Shown here in pieces: positions 1 through 9,175 of a DNA stretch of 64,000 nt. The notes below the pieces were generated by a model. The model made no database searches, was not told the origin of the DNA, and saw only the letters and a list, made by a program, of their open reading frames with translations. This DNA comes from Jeotgalibacillus sp. S-D1 (lineage in GTDB: Bacteria > Bacillota > Bacilli > Bacillales > Jeotgalibacillaceae), in NCBI RefSeq assembly GCF_004358665.1, contig NZ_SMZR01000001.1, positions 1,054,001 to 1,118,000 on the forward strand, written 5' to 3'. The position numbers and the translations under genes were made by a program. How positions within the stretch are numbered: the first letter of the stretch is position 1; the number at the start of each line of letters is the position of its first letter.

Positions 1-667
1 GATAATCCTCTTTTAAATCAAGCGGTGGCAATTCTCCTCTGTATACTAATTCGTATGGCCTTTGCTCAATTAGAGTTTCCTTATCCAAATAATAGATGCC
101 AAGAACTTTTCCCGTAAACTCATCAACTAAAATTTGGGCAAAAATATCACCAAAAGGAATCAGCAATCGTGTTTGGAGATCTTGTTCACTTAATTCAAAT
201 TGATAAACATTGTCATTGTTCTCAACAACTATTTCACTGTTAATCATAGAAAAGCGATATATTTCATCGATGGGCTGTCCAATATAATATGGAGAAACAT
301 CCAAGCCTTCTCCGAAAGCAAAAATACCACGCACTACCCCGTTTTTTAGAGCTACCTGCATATACCCTTCAGGTCCCCTGTTATATATCATCCAATCCAG
401 TTTAAATTGTCCTGGATCAATTCTGTCAGGTTCACCCCAATCACCGGTAAATGACTCCGCTGATTTACCAATATAAATAGAGAGCCCGGACTTTGGACGC
501 GTTAAACCATCCGATATTTCAGGCGGGGTATTTGATTTTGAATCCTGGCGAGATAAATCACTAAATTCATTATCAAGTATTTCATTTTCCTGAATGGAAG
601 GGCCACTGTAAAAGCCGATTAGAAAAATGGTGACAAGCACCACCATTATTCTTAAAAATACTTTCAT
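1..667 (-). CDS. ylbC: YlbC-like secreted protein with CAP-associated N-terminal domain (3' end beyond window)
   Basis: The reading frame opens at the ATG at 667-665 behind a GGAGG site and stays open to the left edge, so only about 222 N-terminal residues are present. Residues 5-20 are a hydrophobic segment (VFLRIMVVLVTIFLIGFYSG), a signal peptide or membrane anchor. A CAP-associated N-terminal-type domain follows, with motifs such as GEPDRIDPG and GVVRGIFAFGEG. In YlbC-type proteins a C-terminal CAP/SCP domain comes next; here it lies off the edge and cannot be checked. Identity rests on this domain and on the position next to ylbA and the cta genes, as in B. subtilis. Function in Bacillus is unknown. 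An operator-like palindrome overlaps its promoter. Confidence 0.8.
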   Translation of the reverse strand, partial: MKVFLRIMVVLVTIFLIGFYSGPSIQENEILDNEFSDLSRQDSKSNTPPEISDGLTRPKSGLSIYIGKSAESFTGDWGEPDRIDPGQFKLDWMIYNRGPEGYMQVALKNGVVRGIFAFGEGLDVSPYYIGQPIDEIYRFSMINSEIVVENNDNVYQFELSEQDLQTRLLIPFGDIFAQILVDEFTGKVLGIYYLDKETLIEQRPYELVYRGELPPLDLKEDY

Positions 668-701
668 ATTTGACCCTCCTCTCTTTATTTTCTTTCTTTT
701 A

Positions 702-730
702 ATTATACACATGTGTATAAAGTCTGTGTA
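702..730 (-). promoter_or_regulatory. ylbC promoter overlapped by an 18-bp perfect palindrome
   Basis: On the minus strand a TATAAT -10 (702-707) lies 17 bp from a TACACA -35 (725-730). The perfect palindrome TTATACACATGTGTATAA (703-720) covers most of the -10 and spacer. A dimeric repressor bound there would occlude RNA polymerase. The regulator is unknown to me. Confidence 0.55.
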
Positions 731-874
731 GGGTGACGTTATTTCATGATTTAGCCACAAATAAATTCAATTAAACGGCTGACGTAATTGCAACTTCTAT
801 TTTTTTCGACTATTATTAATCAAGAGACGTTTATAATTAAATTAAGTCTGGAATTATAGGAGGGAGTTATTCAA

Positions 875-1234
875 ATGCGCTTTGAAAATACAGGCATTGA
901 AACACTGCTAATCGAACTAGATCGTTTAGATGAAATCATGAAAGAACATGGATTGATTCGTGCCGGTCAGTGGGACTGGGAACGAGTTACATATGATCGG
1001 AAGTTTGAAATTCGTGAAGGTACATTCTATCTTCGAATCTTTGGCTATACTGAAGATGGAGATATTGGCAGCCATGACGCTGACGTTAAACTTTTAACAC
1101 CGTTACTGGGCAAGCATTATTACCCGCATGGTGTGGAATATGGCGAAGGTGAAGAATTTCCTGAACATCTAGTACAAACTTGTGAAAAGCTTTTAGTAGC
1201 TCTGCACGAAGAGCTTTCTGTAATTAGTGAATAA
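875..1234 (+). CDS. ylbA: YugN-like family protein YlbA
   Basis: This 119-residue soluble protein has the YugN-like fold signature, with motifs GIETLLIELDRLDE, WDWERVTYDRKFE and YLRIFGY, an acidic composition and no membrane segment. The start is an ATG behind AGGAGGGAG. It sits between ylbC (divergent) and the cta genes, the place ylbA holds in B. subtilis, and the length matches. Its molecular function is unknown. B. subtilis has a ylbB gene here; none is present in this window between ylbA and ylbC. Confidence 0.8.
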   Translation: MRFENTGIETLLIELDRLDEIMKEHGLIRAGQWDWERVTYDRKFEIREGTFYLRIFGYTEDGDIGSHDADVKLLTPLLGKHYYPHGVEYGEGEEFPEHLVQTCEKLLVALHEELSVISE

Positions 1235-1326
1235 GAATCATTAAAGGAGCCATTCATCATGGCTCTTTTATTGTACAGTTGTTCTATTTTCCACTGACAA
1301 GACTACTGTTCGAAAGGAGCCCTACA

Positions 1327-2385
1327 TTGTCCAAAGTGCTTACTAAGCGTAATGGCATTATCTTAGCCATGATCGTCTTAGCGATCTTAATCATTTATTT
1401 TATATTACCCGTGTCAGTTCCTCTAATTATGGCTCTAATTACTGCACTTATCCTGGAGCCGATCGTCAAGCTGGTTCAAAACCGCGTCAAAATTAAGCGG
1501 CAGCTTTCTGTCGCAGCTGTGTTTATTTTATTTATCGCATCCATCAGTTTTCTGCTTTATTTCTCCATTACAAGGCTCGTTGGCCAAGCAATACAATTCG
1601 TGGAGAATCTTCCCGATTACGTAAATGAACTCTCTGACTGGTGGACCGGTGTAGAAGCTAGAATGACCAGTGCTTTCGCTCAAGTGCCGGCAGAAGTTTT
1701 GTCAGAGATTAGTGCTGAAATGCAAAAATTCCTTACTGATTTTCGAACGGGTATTACAGGATATATTAATGTTGAAACAGTTACAAGCATTGTAACGAAT
1801 ATCCCTGATTATTTGGTAAGTTTTATTGTCTATTTAATCGCTCTATTCCTTATAATGATCGATCTGCCCCGAATTCGCTCAAGCATTTACAGCCATTTAA
1901 AAGAGAGAACAGCTGAAAAAGTGCGTTTTATGACTGCAAGACTGTCAAAAGTAATTTGGGGGTTTGCAAAAGCTCAATTTTTAGTAAGCTTATTAATCTT
2001 ATTTGGATCTTTAATCGGACTGTCATTTATTGCTCCAGAAGTAGCCTTAATTATGTCGCTCATCATTTGGATAATCGATTTAATTCCCATTATTGGATCC
2101 ATTGTAGTCCTGGGACCATGGGCCATCTTTCAGTTAATCACAGGGGACATTGAACAAGGCATTCAGCTTTCTGTTTTAGCAGTGGTGCTCCTGGTTATCA
2201 GAAGAACTGTTGAACCGAAAGTCATGGGCTCACACATCGGCCTTTCACCGCTCGCCACCCTTATTGCCATGTTCTTAGGGTTAAAGCTGTTTGGTATTCT
2301 TGGATTTATTATCGGTCCTTTAGTATTGATTATATTTAACTCAGCAAAAGAAGCCGGCATAATTAAAGTGAATTTTAAGTTTTAA
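1327..2385 (+). CDS. AI-2E family transporter (PerM-like permease)
   Basis: This is an integral membrane protein of about 352 residues with the two-halved AI-2E/PerM architecture: two to three N-terminal helices, a soluble middle stretch (roughly 75-160) and five or six C-terminal helices containing GLKLFGILGFIIGPL near the end. Family members export small solutes or act as Na+/H+ antiporters; the substrate here is not predictable. I choose the TTG at 1327 because AAAGGAG (1313-1319) lies 7 bases upstream. An in-frame TTG at 1279 would add 16 unlikely residues and has no ribosome binding site. The gene is co-directional with ylbA and ends at a terminator shared with the converging DUF420 gene. 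Confidence 0.85.
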   Translation: MSKVLTKRNGIILAMIVLAILIIYFILPVSVPLIMALITALILEPIVKLVQNRVKIKRQLSVAAVFILFIASISFLLYFSITRLVGQAIQFVENLPDYVNELSDWWTGVEARMTSAFAQVPAEVLSEISAEMQKFLTDFRTGITGYINVETVTSIVTNIPDYLVSFIVYLIALFLIMIDLPRIRSSIYSHLKERTAEKVRFMTARLSKVIWGFAKAQFLVSLLILFGSLIGLSFIAPEVALIMSLIIWIIDLIPIIGSIVVLGPWAIFQLITGDIEQGIQLSVLAVVLLVIRRTVEPKVMGSHIGLSPLATLIAMFLGLKLFGILGFIIGPLVLIIFNSAKEAGIIKVNFKF

Positions 2386-2406
2386 CACCAGACTGTTCTT
2401 CATATC

Positions 2407-2441
2407 AAAAAGCCCATATCCAAAATGGATATGGGCTTTTT
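2407..2441. terminator. Bidirectional terminator between the AI-2E permease and DUF420 genes
   Basis: A 15-bp perfect stem (2407-2421 with 2427-2441) is framed by A5 and T5 tracts, so it can end both converging transcripts. Confidence 0.85.
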
Positions 2442-2443
2442 GA

Positions 2444-2905
2444 TTAGGAACCTAATATCGCTTTAATAACAGAAGTAGTTTCTCCGCCTTCATATAAAAC
2501 ATAAAGCAGCGAATAAACCATTACACCGGTTATTGCTGTAAAAAACCATACAACAGAGGTAATCGGACCAATTCTGCGATGTTTTTTAATATTATTTTTA
2601 TAGCCAAGCCATAGTGTAACCAAGCCAAAAACAGCTCCACTTGTAGCCAATGTAATGTGGAAGATCAAAAACACCGTATAATAGATCTTGAGATCATCCG
2701 GACCCCCAAAGGCTGTGTTCCCAATAAAGATAGTTCTGCTCGCATAAATAATAAAGAAGGTTAATGCTGCAATTGCCGCTGCAAACATTGTTTTTTTATG
2801 TGCTTCAATTTTTCTCTTCCGTACAAGCCACCATCCGACAGCAACTAATATTGCACTTACGACAATAAAAAAGGTGCTGAGGGTAGGTAATAAAGGTAGA
2901 TTCAT
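2444..2905 (-). CDS. ctaM: DUF420 membrane protein, CtaM-like oxidase maturation factor
   Basis: This 153-residue protein has four predicted membrane helices and family-typical polar residues at helix ends: RKRKIEAHKKTM, FHITLATSGAVFG and NNIKKHRRIG. It belongs to DUF420, the family of Staphylococcus CtaM and B. subtilis YozB, which is needed for maturation of heme-copper oxidases. The conserved histidines are candidates for metal or heme handling. It lies 28 bp downstream of ctaG on the same strand, so it is probably co-transcribed with an oxidase assembly gene. That context supports the CtaM role, which is inferred rather than shown. Confidence 0.8.
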   Translation of the reverse strand: MNLPLLPTLSTFFIVVSAILVAVGWWLVRKRKIEAHKKTMFAAAIAALTFFIIYASRTIFIGNTAFGGPDDLKIYYTVFLIFHITLATSGAVFGLVTLWLGYKNNIKKHRRIGPITSVVWFFTAITGVMVYSLLYVLYEGGETTSVIKAILGS

Positions 2906-2933
2906 TTCATAATCCTCTTTCCATTAAAGTTAG

Positions 2934-3842
2934 TTAAGTTTGAAATTGTTTTTCTTTATACAAAGAGGCATTTAATGCATCTCCTTCTTCCTTGTCACGT
3001 CGATACCATTCAAAGAAAACCTGAGCTAAAACAATTCCGTAAACGATTTCCTGGATAATTTTCATTACCACTCCACCGAGCTGCTGGTCTTCTAAAGGAG
3101 GCATGTTATTGAATAACTCCGGTCCTGTAATGCCGGTTAACCCCTGCAGCGTTCCAGCTGGTACGCACAGCGCCATGGCCTGCAACCAGGCTCCTCCATT
3201 GTAAAACGTATCGTACATAGGTGTATCAGAAAAAATAATCAACGCACAGGCAGGTGTAAGTAAAATCCCATCTGCAAAGATGTACCCAATTTTTTTTACT
3301 CCGCTTAATCTGTACTCGTCCTCCACCCTGTTTACCAATGGCCACCACATAAAAAAGGCTAACATCAGCAGCACGCTTGTGAAACCAGCATGAAGTACTT
3401 CATCCGTTTTGATTGCATCGAAAATCAACGGGATATGGTAGAAAGAAAACATACCATTAAACAGAATTAACGCGATAATCGGCTTAGTGAAAAATTTAAA
3501 TAAAGGACGCACGAAACGATGGTTAATTAGAGATTTCCACATATAATTTGGCACAGCCACAATTAATAGCGGTGGAATAACTAAATAAAATACTGCCATT
3601 TGAATCATGTGAACAGAAAATAATATATGGGCAAGCAAATCCAAAGGCGATCCCTTAACGATATAAATAAGAATCATGGCGGTTGAAAACAAAACAATCT
3701 GCTTTCTGGTTAACGATTCATTATCTTTAAAACGGTGTTTCCACTTAGTAGCTAATAAAAAAAATAAAGCAGTAAGTACCACTATAGCCAGTAAAAAATA
3801 CGGACTCCATAGAGCGCGGAAACCAAAAATTTCAATCGACAT
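2934..3842 (-). CDS. ctaG: Cytochrome c oxidase assembly factor CtaG
   Basis: This 302-residue protein has about seven membrane helices and matches the caa3_CtaG family, with motifs LLAHILFSVHMIQM, FSFYHIPLIFD and DQQLGGVVMKI. CtaG assists assembly of the caa3 oxidase, probably in delivering copper to CuB of subunit I; several histidines line the predicted helices. It follows ctaF on the same strand but is separated by a terminator and about 300 bp, so it may be transcribed separately from ctaC-F, unlike the tight arrangement in B. subtilis. Confidence 0.92.
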   Translation of the reverse strand: MSIEIFGFRALWSPYFLLAIVVLTALFFLLATKWKHRFKDNESLTRKQIVLFSTAMILIYIVKGSPLDLLAHILFSVHMIQMAVFYLVIPPLLIVAVPNYMWKSLINHRFVRPLFKFFTKPIIALILFNGMFSFYHIPLIFDAIKTDEVLHAGFTSVLLMLAFFMWWPLVNRVEDEYRLSGVKKIGYIFADGILLTPACALIIFSDTPMYDTFYNGGAWLQAMALCVPAGTLQGLTGITGPELFNNMPPLEDQQLGGVVMKIIQEIVYGIVLAQVFFEWYRRDKEEGDALNASLYKEKQFQT

Positions 3843-4138
3843 CCGGCACCATCCTTTCTTTTCTGCAATCTCTATTCCTATTATATCTTTGCCTACAGCT
3901 TACTTCAACGACACTACATGACAAAGTATTGACAATCAATGAGCAAAATGTTCACTTAGGGCTGATTAATGCTAATATTATTTATCAAAACAAGGATTCT
4001 GTAATATTCTCTATCATGATTTAAACTCCTTTAATTGGAGATGAAGATATGAGACTCCAGGGCACCGGAAGACGTCTCACTTAATTCCTGAGAAAGCGAT
4101 CAGCATCAGCTGAAATTGGCAGCCACAATATTGCAATA
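3843..4138. other. Long gap before ctaG with possible structured leader
   Basis: No gene of normal size is found here. On the minus strand, reading toward ctaG, there is a hairpin with GAGAC/GTCTC arms (4051-4078 region) and then a CTCC/GGAG hairpin (4026-4040). The second hairpin would mask an AAAGGAG site preceding a 10-codon ORF (ATG about 4019). I cannot tell leader from background. Confidence 0.3.
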
Positions 4139-4170
4139 CAAAAAAAGCTGCCGAGTAATCTCGACAGCCT
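4139..4170. terminator. Terminator after ctaF
   Basis: The stem GCTGCCGAG/CTCGACAGC (4147-4155 with 4160-4168) is flanked by A7 on the ctaC-F exit side. A short T5 follows on the other side, so weak bidirectional action is possible. Confidence 0.75.
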
Positions 4171-4175
4171 GCTTT

Positions 4176-4508
4176 TTACCACCAGACGATTGTTAGAAAT
4201 GTGAGGATGGTAATAAAGGCGATAAACACGCCAGTATAAAGAAATAATGCTACCCCTTCATGTCCTTTATGACTCATGTGCATGAAGTTGTAAAGTTGAA
4301 GAACTACTTGGACTGCTGCCAGTACTAATAATACAGGTAATACAAAGTATTTATCAAAACCAGCCATTACCATGATAAAGGCAATAAGCGTCAGGAAGAT
4401 CATTAAAGCGAAAGAAGTGACCTGCGTCCGCATCTCCTGTCTTGCTTTATTGCGTCGATACTTATAATTGACTTTCGGGTTCGCTGAAGTTGATTGCTGA
4501 GTCGCCAT
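4176..4508 (-). CDS. ctaF: caa3-type cytochrome c oxidase subunit IV
   Basis: This 110-residue protein has three membrane helices (about residues 31-50, 53-73 and 86-108) and the subunit IV-type signature QLYNFMHM-HKG in the loop before the last helix. Subunit IV (CtaF) is the small accessory subunit of Bacillus caa3 oxidase. It is the last gene of the ctaC-D-E-F run, 4 bp after ctaE, and is followed by a terminator. Confidence 0.92.
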   Translation of the reverse strand: MATQQSTSANPKVNYKYRRNKARQEMRTQVTSFALMIFLTLIAFIMVMAGFDKYFVLPVLLVLAAVQVVLQLYNFMHMSHKGHEGVALFLYTGVFIAFITILTFLTIVWW

Positions 4509-4512
4509 CAGT

Positions 4513-5142
4513 TTATCCCACCATTCCCATTAAGTATACAACCGTGAAGATAAATACCCATACAACGTCGATAAAATGCCAGTAAAGAGAGGCTACAAAG
4601 AATTTTGGCGCGTTGTACAGATCAAGTCCACGCTTGGAATTACGAATTAATAACAATAGAAACCAGCCTAAACCGATCACTACGTGACCACCATGAAAAC
4701 CAACCAATGTGTAGAATGCAGAACCAAAAGCACTGCTTGTAAAAGTATGCTCATATTCGTGCACATAATGATTAAATTCATAAATTTCAAATCCTAAAAA
4801 CGCTAATCCCAAGCCGACTGTGATAATCAGCCAGGTTTTCATTTTCTGGAAGTTGTAATTTTTCATATGATACATTGCGTACACACTGGTAAGCGATGAC
4901 GTCAGTAGCAACATTGTCATAATAAATACAAGCGGCAATTCAAACATATCTGCTGCCAGTTTATGCGAATCACTTGGAACCTTATCCTTTAGAGCAAGAT
5001 AAGTAGCAAACAAGCTGGCAAACAATACGGTTTCCCCGCCCAGGAATAACCAAAATCCTAAAAACTTATTTTTACCTTCAAGGGTAGTTTTTTCAGGGGA
5101 TTCTGGCCATGTTCTTGAAGTGAACTTATGCTGAGTATCCAT
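4513..5142 (-). CDS. ctaE: caa3-type cytochrome c oxidase subunit III
   Basis: This 209-residue protein has five membrane helices and the subunit III motifs FLGGETVLFASLFATYLAL, GFHGGHVVIGL and YWHFIDVVWVFIF. Subunit III stabilises the oxidase core. Its ATG overlaps the ctaD stop in a TAATG arrangement, implying translational coupling. It acts in the cytoplasmic membrane with CtaC, CtaD and CtaF. Confidence 0.95.
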   Translation of the reverse strand: MDTQHKFTSRTWPESPEKTTLEGKNKFLGFWLFLGGETVLFASLFATYLALKDKVPSDSHKLAADMFELPLVFIMTMLLLTSSLTSVYAMYHMKNYNFQKMKTWLIITVGLGLAFLGFEIYEFNHYVHEYEHTFTSSAFGSAFYTLVGFHGGHVVIGLGWFLLLLIRNSKRGLDLYNAPKFFVASLYWHFIDVVWVFIFTVVYLMGMVG

Positions 5143-7031
5143 TAATCCCTACCCCCTTCTTCATCTTCCATTAAATCTTCTTTGTGGATATGATAGCCAT
5201 GATCGTCTTTAAGAGAACGAACAGCCATTGAACCAAGCGTAATTAGCATACCGATTACTAACACCGGAAGGGCCCATACGAAAGATTCACCATCTGAAGC
5301 TCTCCAGTCAACTTGATACATTGCACCAAAAGCTGCAATAAATAAGCCCAATGACATTACAAATGGAATGAATGAATTGTTAGGCATATGGATATCGCCA
5401 ATTGGTTCAGCCGGCGTCATCTTAGTATTGCCTTCCATTTTTTCAATCCAGTATGGATCTAATCCACGAACAAGCGGAAGCTGTTTAAAGTTATAAAATG
5501 GCGGCGGAGATGAAATTGCCCATTCAAGTGTACGTCCGTCACCCCATGGGTCATTTCCTACACGTTCATTTTTAACTGAAGTAATAACGATATTAATCAA
5601 TAGCACAATTACAGCTACAGCCATAAAGAAAGCGCCGATTGTACTGATCAGGTTTGGCAATTCCAGGCCTTGTCCAGGCAAGAACTTCCAAATACGTCTA
5701 GGCATTCCCATTAGTCCCAAGAAATGCTGAATAAAGAATGTTCCGTGAAAACCGATTAAAAATAACCAGAACGTAATTTTACCAAGAGTTTCATTTAGCA
5801 TTGTTCCAAACATTTTCGGCCAGTAGAAATGTGTTCCGGCTAAAAGTCCAAGAACAACTCCACCGATAATAACGTAATGGAAGTGGGCTACTACAAAGTA
5901 AGTATCGTGATACTGATAGTCAGCTGCTGCTGCAGCAAGCATAACCCCGGTAACTCCACCTGCTACAAACGAAGGAATAAATGCAACTGCATAAAGCATA
6001 GGCGTTGTAAACTTAATGCTTCCTCCCCACATTGTTAACATCCAGTTAAAGATCTTAACACCTGTTGGGACTGCAATTGCCATAGTCGCTACAGCGAAAA
6101 TTGCATTTGCGGTTGGTCCTAATCCTACAGTGAACATATGGTGAGCCCAAACCATGAAGCCAAGGAAACCAATTAGTACTGTAGCAAAAACCATTGCTGC
6201 ATAACCGAAAAGTCTTTTTCTTGAGAAAGTTGCAAAAATCTCAGAGAAAATACCAAATGCCGGAAGGATCAAAATGTAAACCTCAGGGTGACCGAAAATC
6301 CAGAATAAATGCTCCCAGATAATTGTGTTACCACCCATAGAAACATCGAAGAAACCTGCTCCAAACATTCGATCAAATAACATAAGGAATAATCCTACTG
6401 TCAGTGGTGGGAATGCAAAAAGAATTAGCGCTGATGCCACAAAGCTTGACCAGGTAAACAGCGGCATACGCATATAAGTCATACCAGGTGCACGCATGTT
6501 TATAATTGTAACCAGGAAGTTAATCCCGGCGATCAGGGTTCCTGCCCCCGATATTTGCAGACCTAATACATAAAAATCAATTCCATGTCCTTCAGATGCC
6601 AGTGACAGGGAAGCATATGAAGTCCACCCGGCATCAGGCGCTCCGCCTAAAAACCATGAAAGATTCAGAAATATTCCTCCGAAGAAGAATAACCAGAATC
6701 CAAGTGAATTCAGAAATGGGAACGCTACGTCCCTCGCTCCAATTTGAAGCGGTACTACTGCATTCATAAAGCCAAATAATAACGGCATGGCTGCAAGGAA
6801 AATCATCGTTGTTCCATGCATGGTTAATAATTCGTTGTATAGTCCCGCACTAACAAAGCTATTGTCAGGAACAGCCAATTGAACACGAATGATCATGGCT
6901 TCTATACCGCCGACCAGGAAAAAGAAACCTCCGGAAATTAAATAAAGGATTGCTATCTTCTTATGGTCGACCGTTGTGAGGTAATCCCATAGGACACTCA
7001 AGAATCCTTTTTTTTGTGCAACGGTACTCAC
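5142..7031 (-). CDS. ctaD: caa3-type cytochrome c oxidase subunit I
   Basis: This 629-residue catalytic subunit carries heme a, heme a3 and CuB. All metal ligands are visible: His72 (MHGTTMIF) and His385 for heme a; His248 with the cross-linked Tyr252 (GHPEVY), His297 and His298 for CuB; His383 for heme a3 (AHFHYV). There are 12 core helices plus extra C-terminal helices, as in Bacillus CtaD (about 620 residues). The enzyme reduces O2 to water and pumps protons. It lies between ctaC and ctaE in the operon. Confidence 0.97.
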   Translation of the reverse strand: MSTVAQKKGFLSVLWDYLTTVDHKKIAILYLISGGFFFLVGGIEAMIIRVQLAVPDNSFVSAGLYNELLTMHGTTMIFLAAMPLLFGFMNAVVPLQIGARDVAFPFLNSLGFWLFFFGGIFLNLSWFLGGAPDAGWTSYASLSLASEGHGIDFYVLGLQISGAGTLIAGINFLVTIINMRAPGMTYMRMPLFTWSSFVASALILFAFPPLTVGLFLMLFDRMFGAGFFDVSMGGNTIIWEHLFWIFGHPEVYILILPAFGIFSEIFATFSRKRLFGYAAMVFATVLIGFLGFMVWAHHMFTVGLGPTANAIFAVATMAIAVPTGVKIFNWMLTMWGGSIKFTTPMLYAVAFIPSFVAGGVTGVMLAAAAADYQYHDTYFVVAHFHYVIIGGVVLGLLAGTHFYWPKMFGTMLNETLGKITFWLFLIGFHGTFFIQHFLGLMGMPRRIWKFLPGQGLELPNLISTIGAFFMAVAVIVLLINIVITSVKNERVGNDPWGDGRTLEWAISSPPPFYNFKQLPLVRGLDPYWIEKMEGNTKMTPAEPIGDIHMPNNSFIPFVMSLGLFIAAFGAMYQVDWRASDGESFVWALPVLVIGMLITLGSMAVRSLKDDHGYHIHKEDLMEDEEGGRD

Positions 7032-7061
7032 TCGTTATACCTCCCTTGTTCGATCTCCGAT

Positions 7062-8171
7062 TTATTCAGTGTAAACTTTTAATCCCATTAGATATTCTGT
7101 CAACGCATCAAGATCCTCATCAGAAAGATCATCCTCGTTGTATCCGCCCATTTTATTTCCAGGCTTTAATTCATCAGCATCGCGAATCCAATGCTTAATA
7201 TTTTCTTCCTGAGAATCTTCAGAATCACGGTTATCAAGGATTCCCGCAACGTACGTGCGCTCTCCAAATGTTGCAAGGTTAGGTCCTACTGATGTACCGG
7301 CACCCTGACCAGGAGAAACAGCATGACATTGAATACAAGACTGCTCTTCAAATACTTCAGCGCCTCGTGCAGCTAAATCACTGTCCGGCTCCTGCTGCTC
7401 TGCTTCTGCAGCTTCCTGCATCGATGCTACCCAGCTGTCGAAATCATCGGAAGAAAGCGTTTGAACTTTAAAGTCCATCAGCGCATGTGAAGGTCCGCAG
7501 AGTTCAGCACATTTACCATAGAAAAGATCGCCTGCTTCAGCTGATTTTTCACTGTCAAAATTAAGATAGAATGTGTTCATGTTATCAACGTTTGTATCAA
7601 TCTTTCCTCCAACTGCAGGAATCCAGAATGAGTGCTTAACGTCAGAAGCAATAACATTAAAGTATACATTTTGATCTGTCGGGACGACCAATTCCTGTCC
7701 AGTTACAATTCCCTGGTCCGGATAAGAAAATTCCCACCAGTACAGATTAGCACGGACATCAACGACCAGCGCCGTTCTGTTGCCTTCTTCATCTGTTTTT
7801 TCAAGCTCTGCCTGATCACCAAGCTCAAATGTAAGGGCGACTGTTGGTACCGCTAACACTAGAACCAAAATAATTGGAATAACTGTCCAAAGAATTTCAA
7901 GCGTGTGACTTCCTTCCACTTGCTTTGGAATAACGTCTTCTCCTACCTTTGAGCGGCGGTATTTTGTAATTGCAATAAAATATACAATTGCTACTACAAT
8001 AATCACAACAACCATGATGATTGTACTCAAGATCATTAAGTTATATTGCTTTTGAGCCACTTCACCTGCAGGCTGAAGCGTAGATAGGAACGGCTCTCCA
8101 CAGCCGGACAAAATAAACGCTAACGCCGTAAATAACGGCAAAAGACGCCATTTCTTTAGCCCATTTTTCAT
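7062..8171 (-). CDS. ctaC: caa3 oxidase subunit II with fused cytochrome c domain
   Basis: This 369-residue lipoprotein has a lipobox LSGC with Cys24 as lipid anchor, two membrane helices (about 45-70 and 92-113) and an extracellular CuA domain. The CuA ligands are Cys221, Cys225, His229 and Met232. A fused cytochrome c domain follows, with heme motif CIQCH (279-283) and Met341 as likely axial ligand. The fusion defines caa3-type oxidases: electrons pass from cytochrome c to the attached heme, then to CuA and subunit I. It is the first structural gene of the oxidase operon. Confidence 0.97.
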   Translation of the reverse strand: MKNGLKKWRLLPLFTALAFILSGCGEPFLSTLQPAGEVAQKQYNLMILSTIIMVVVIIVVAIVYFIAITKYRRSKVGEDVIPKQVEGSHTLEILWTVIPIILVLVLAVPTVALTFELGDQAELEKTDEEGNRTALVVDVRANLYWWEFSYPDQGIVTGQELVVPTDQNVYFNVIASDVKHSFWIPAVGGKIDTNVDNMNTFYLNFDSEKSAEAGDLFYGKCAELCGPSHALMDFKVQTLSSDDFDSWVASMQEAAEAEQQEPDSDLAARGAEVFEEQSCIQCHAVSPGQGAGTSVGPNLATFGERTYVAGILDNRDSEDSQEENIKHWIRDADELKPGNKMGGYNEDDLSDEDLDALTEYLMGLKVYTE

Positions 8172-8260
8172 AGCTTAATTAAACCCCTCTTTCATTCAAA
8201 TATTCTTTTTAATGGAGAAAGTTATATATGGATTTCTTAAAACAGAAAGAATTCCTGTAA

Positions 8261-9175
8261 CTAAATGAAAGTGATAAGAACCATACCGACAAAAAGAATC
8301 GTTAAGTAGTTCAATGAATACACAAACATTAATGTTGCCCATTTTACATCATCTTTCATTCGATACCCTGCAAATGAAAGCGCTAACCATCCGATATTTA
8401 AAATTGTGGCTAATACTAGAAATGCGGTGCCGAGTGAGGATAGTAAAAATGGTAATGGAAATAAAGCAATAACCCAGATTAACATATGCTTTTTCGTAAC
8501 AGCAAAGCCTTTAACTACCGGCAGCATCGGAATTCCTGCAGCCCGGTATTCTTCAACTCTTCTCATGGCAATCGCATAAAAATGAGGCGGCTGCCATACG
8601 AACATGATTAAAAACAATGCTAACGGCATTGCGCCAAGATTAGCATCTACTGCAGCCCAGCCAATAAGCGGAGGCACTGCACCTGATATGCTTCCTACAA
8701 TGGTGTTGCTTACGTATCTTCTTTTAGACCACATGGTATAAAAAACAACGTAGCTGACTACACCGATTAAACCGATAATACCTGCCGTAATGGTGGTCAT
8801 GAATAACATAATTTGCCCAATTGCAATGAGTCCAAGACCCAAAGCTAATACACGTGACGGCTGAACACGTCCAGTTACTGTAGGACGATTTTTAGTGCGT
8901 TCCATCAAGTGGTCGATGTCCCGGTCTATGTAATTATTGATGCTGCAAGAGCCAGCAACAATTAATGATGAACCGATCATCGTCAATAGCATGATGTCCA
9001 GCGAACCCAGGAATTGCGCATTGGTGAAATACATGGCCAGCCATAAACCCGTAAAGGTAGTGATGAAATTAGAATTAACAATTCCAATTTTTATTAGGGC
9101 GAGGAAATCTTTCCAAGCAGTTGTTTCAGAAAAATCTGCCTCTTTCACAGCCGACACAACTCGACTATTTGACAC
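8261..9175 (-). CDS. ctaB: Protoheme IX farnesyltransferase (heme O synthase)
   Basis: This 304-residue membrane prenyltransferase of the UbiA family converts heme B to heme O, the first step to heme A for caa3 oxidase. The Mg-diphosphate motif [19 protein letters not shown] is intact, and a second conserved acidic/polar loop ([16 protein letters not shown]) is present. About nine helices are predicted. Translation starts at GTG 9175 behind AGGAGGGG; an overlapping ATG two bases earlier is out of frame. It precedes ctaC and is divergent from ctaA, as in B. subtilis. Confidence 0.95.
   Translation of the reverse strand: MSNSRVVSAVKEADFSETTAWKDFLALIKIGIVNSNFITTFTGLWLAMYFTNAQFLGSLDIMLLTMIGSSLIVAGSCSINNYIDRDIDHLMERTKNRPTVTGRVQPSRVLALGLGLIAIGQIMLFMTTITAGIIGLIGVVSYVVFYTMWSKRRYVSNTIVGSISGAVPPLIGWAAVDANLGAMPLALFLIMFVWQPPHFYAIAMRRVEEYRAAGIPMLPVVKGFAVTKKHMLIWVIALFPLPFLLSSLGTAFLVLATILNIGWLALSFAGYRMKDDVKWATLMFVYSLNYLTILFVGMVLITFI

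Noticed and set aside
4041-4076. 11-codon plus-strand ORF (MRLQGTGRRLT) with GGAG upstream
   Set aside because: Very short, lies within inverted repeats that more likely form minus-strand leader structure; no evidence of a plus-strand promoter of quality.
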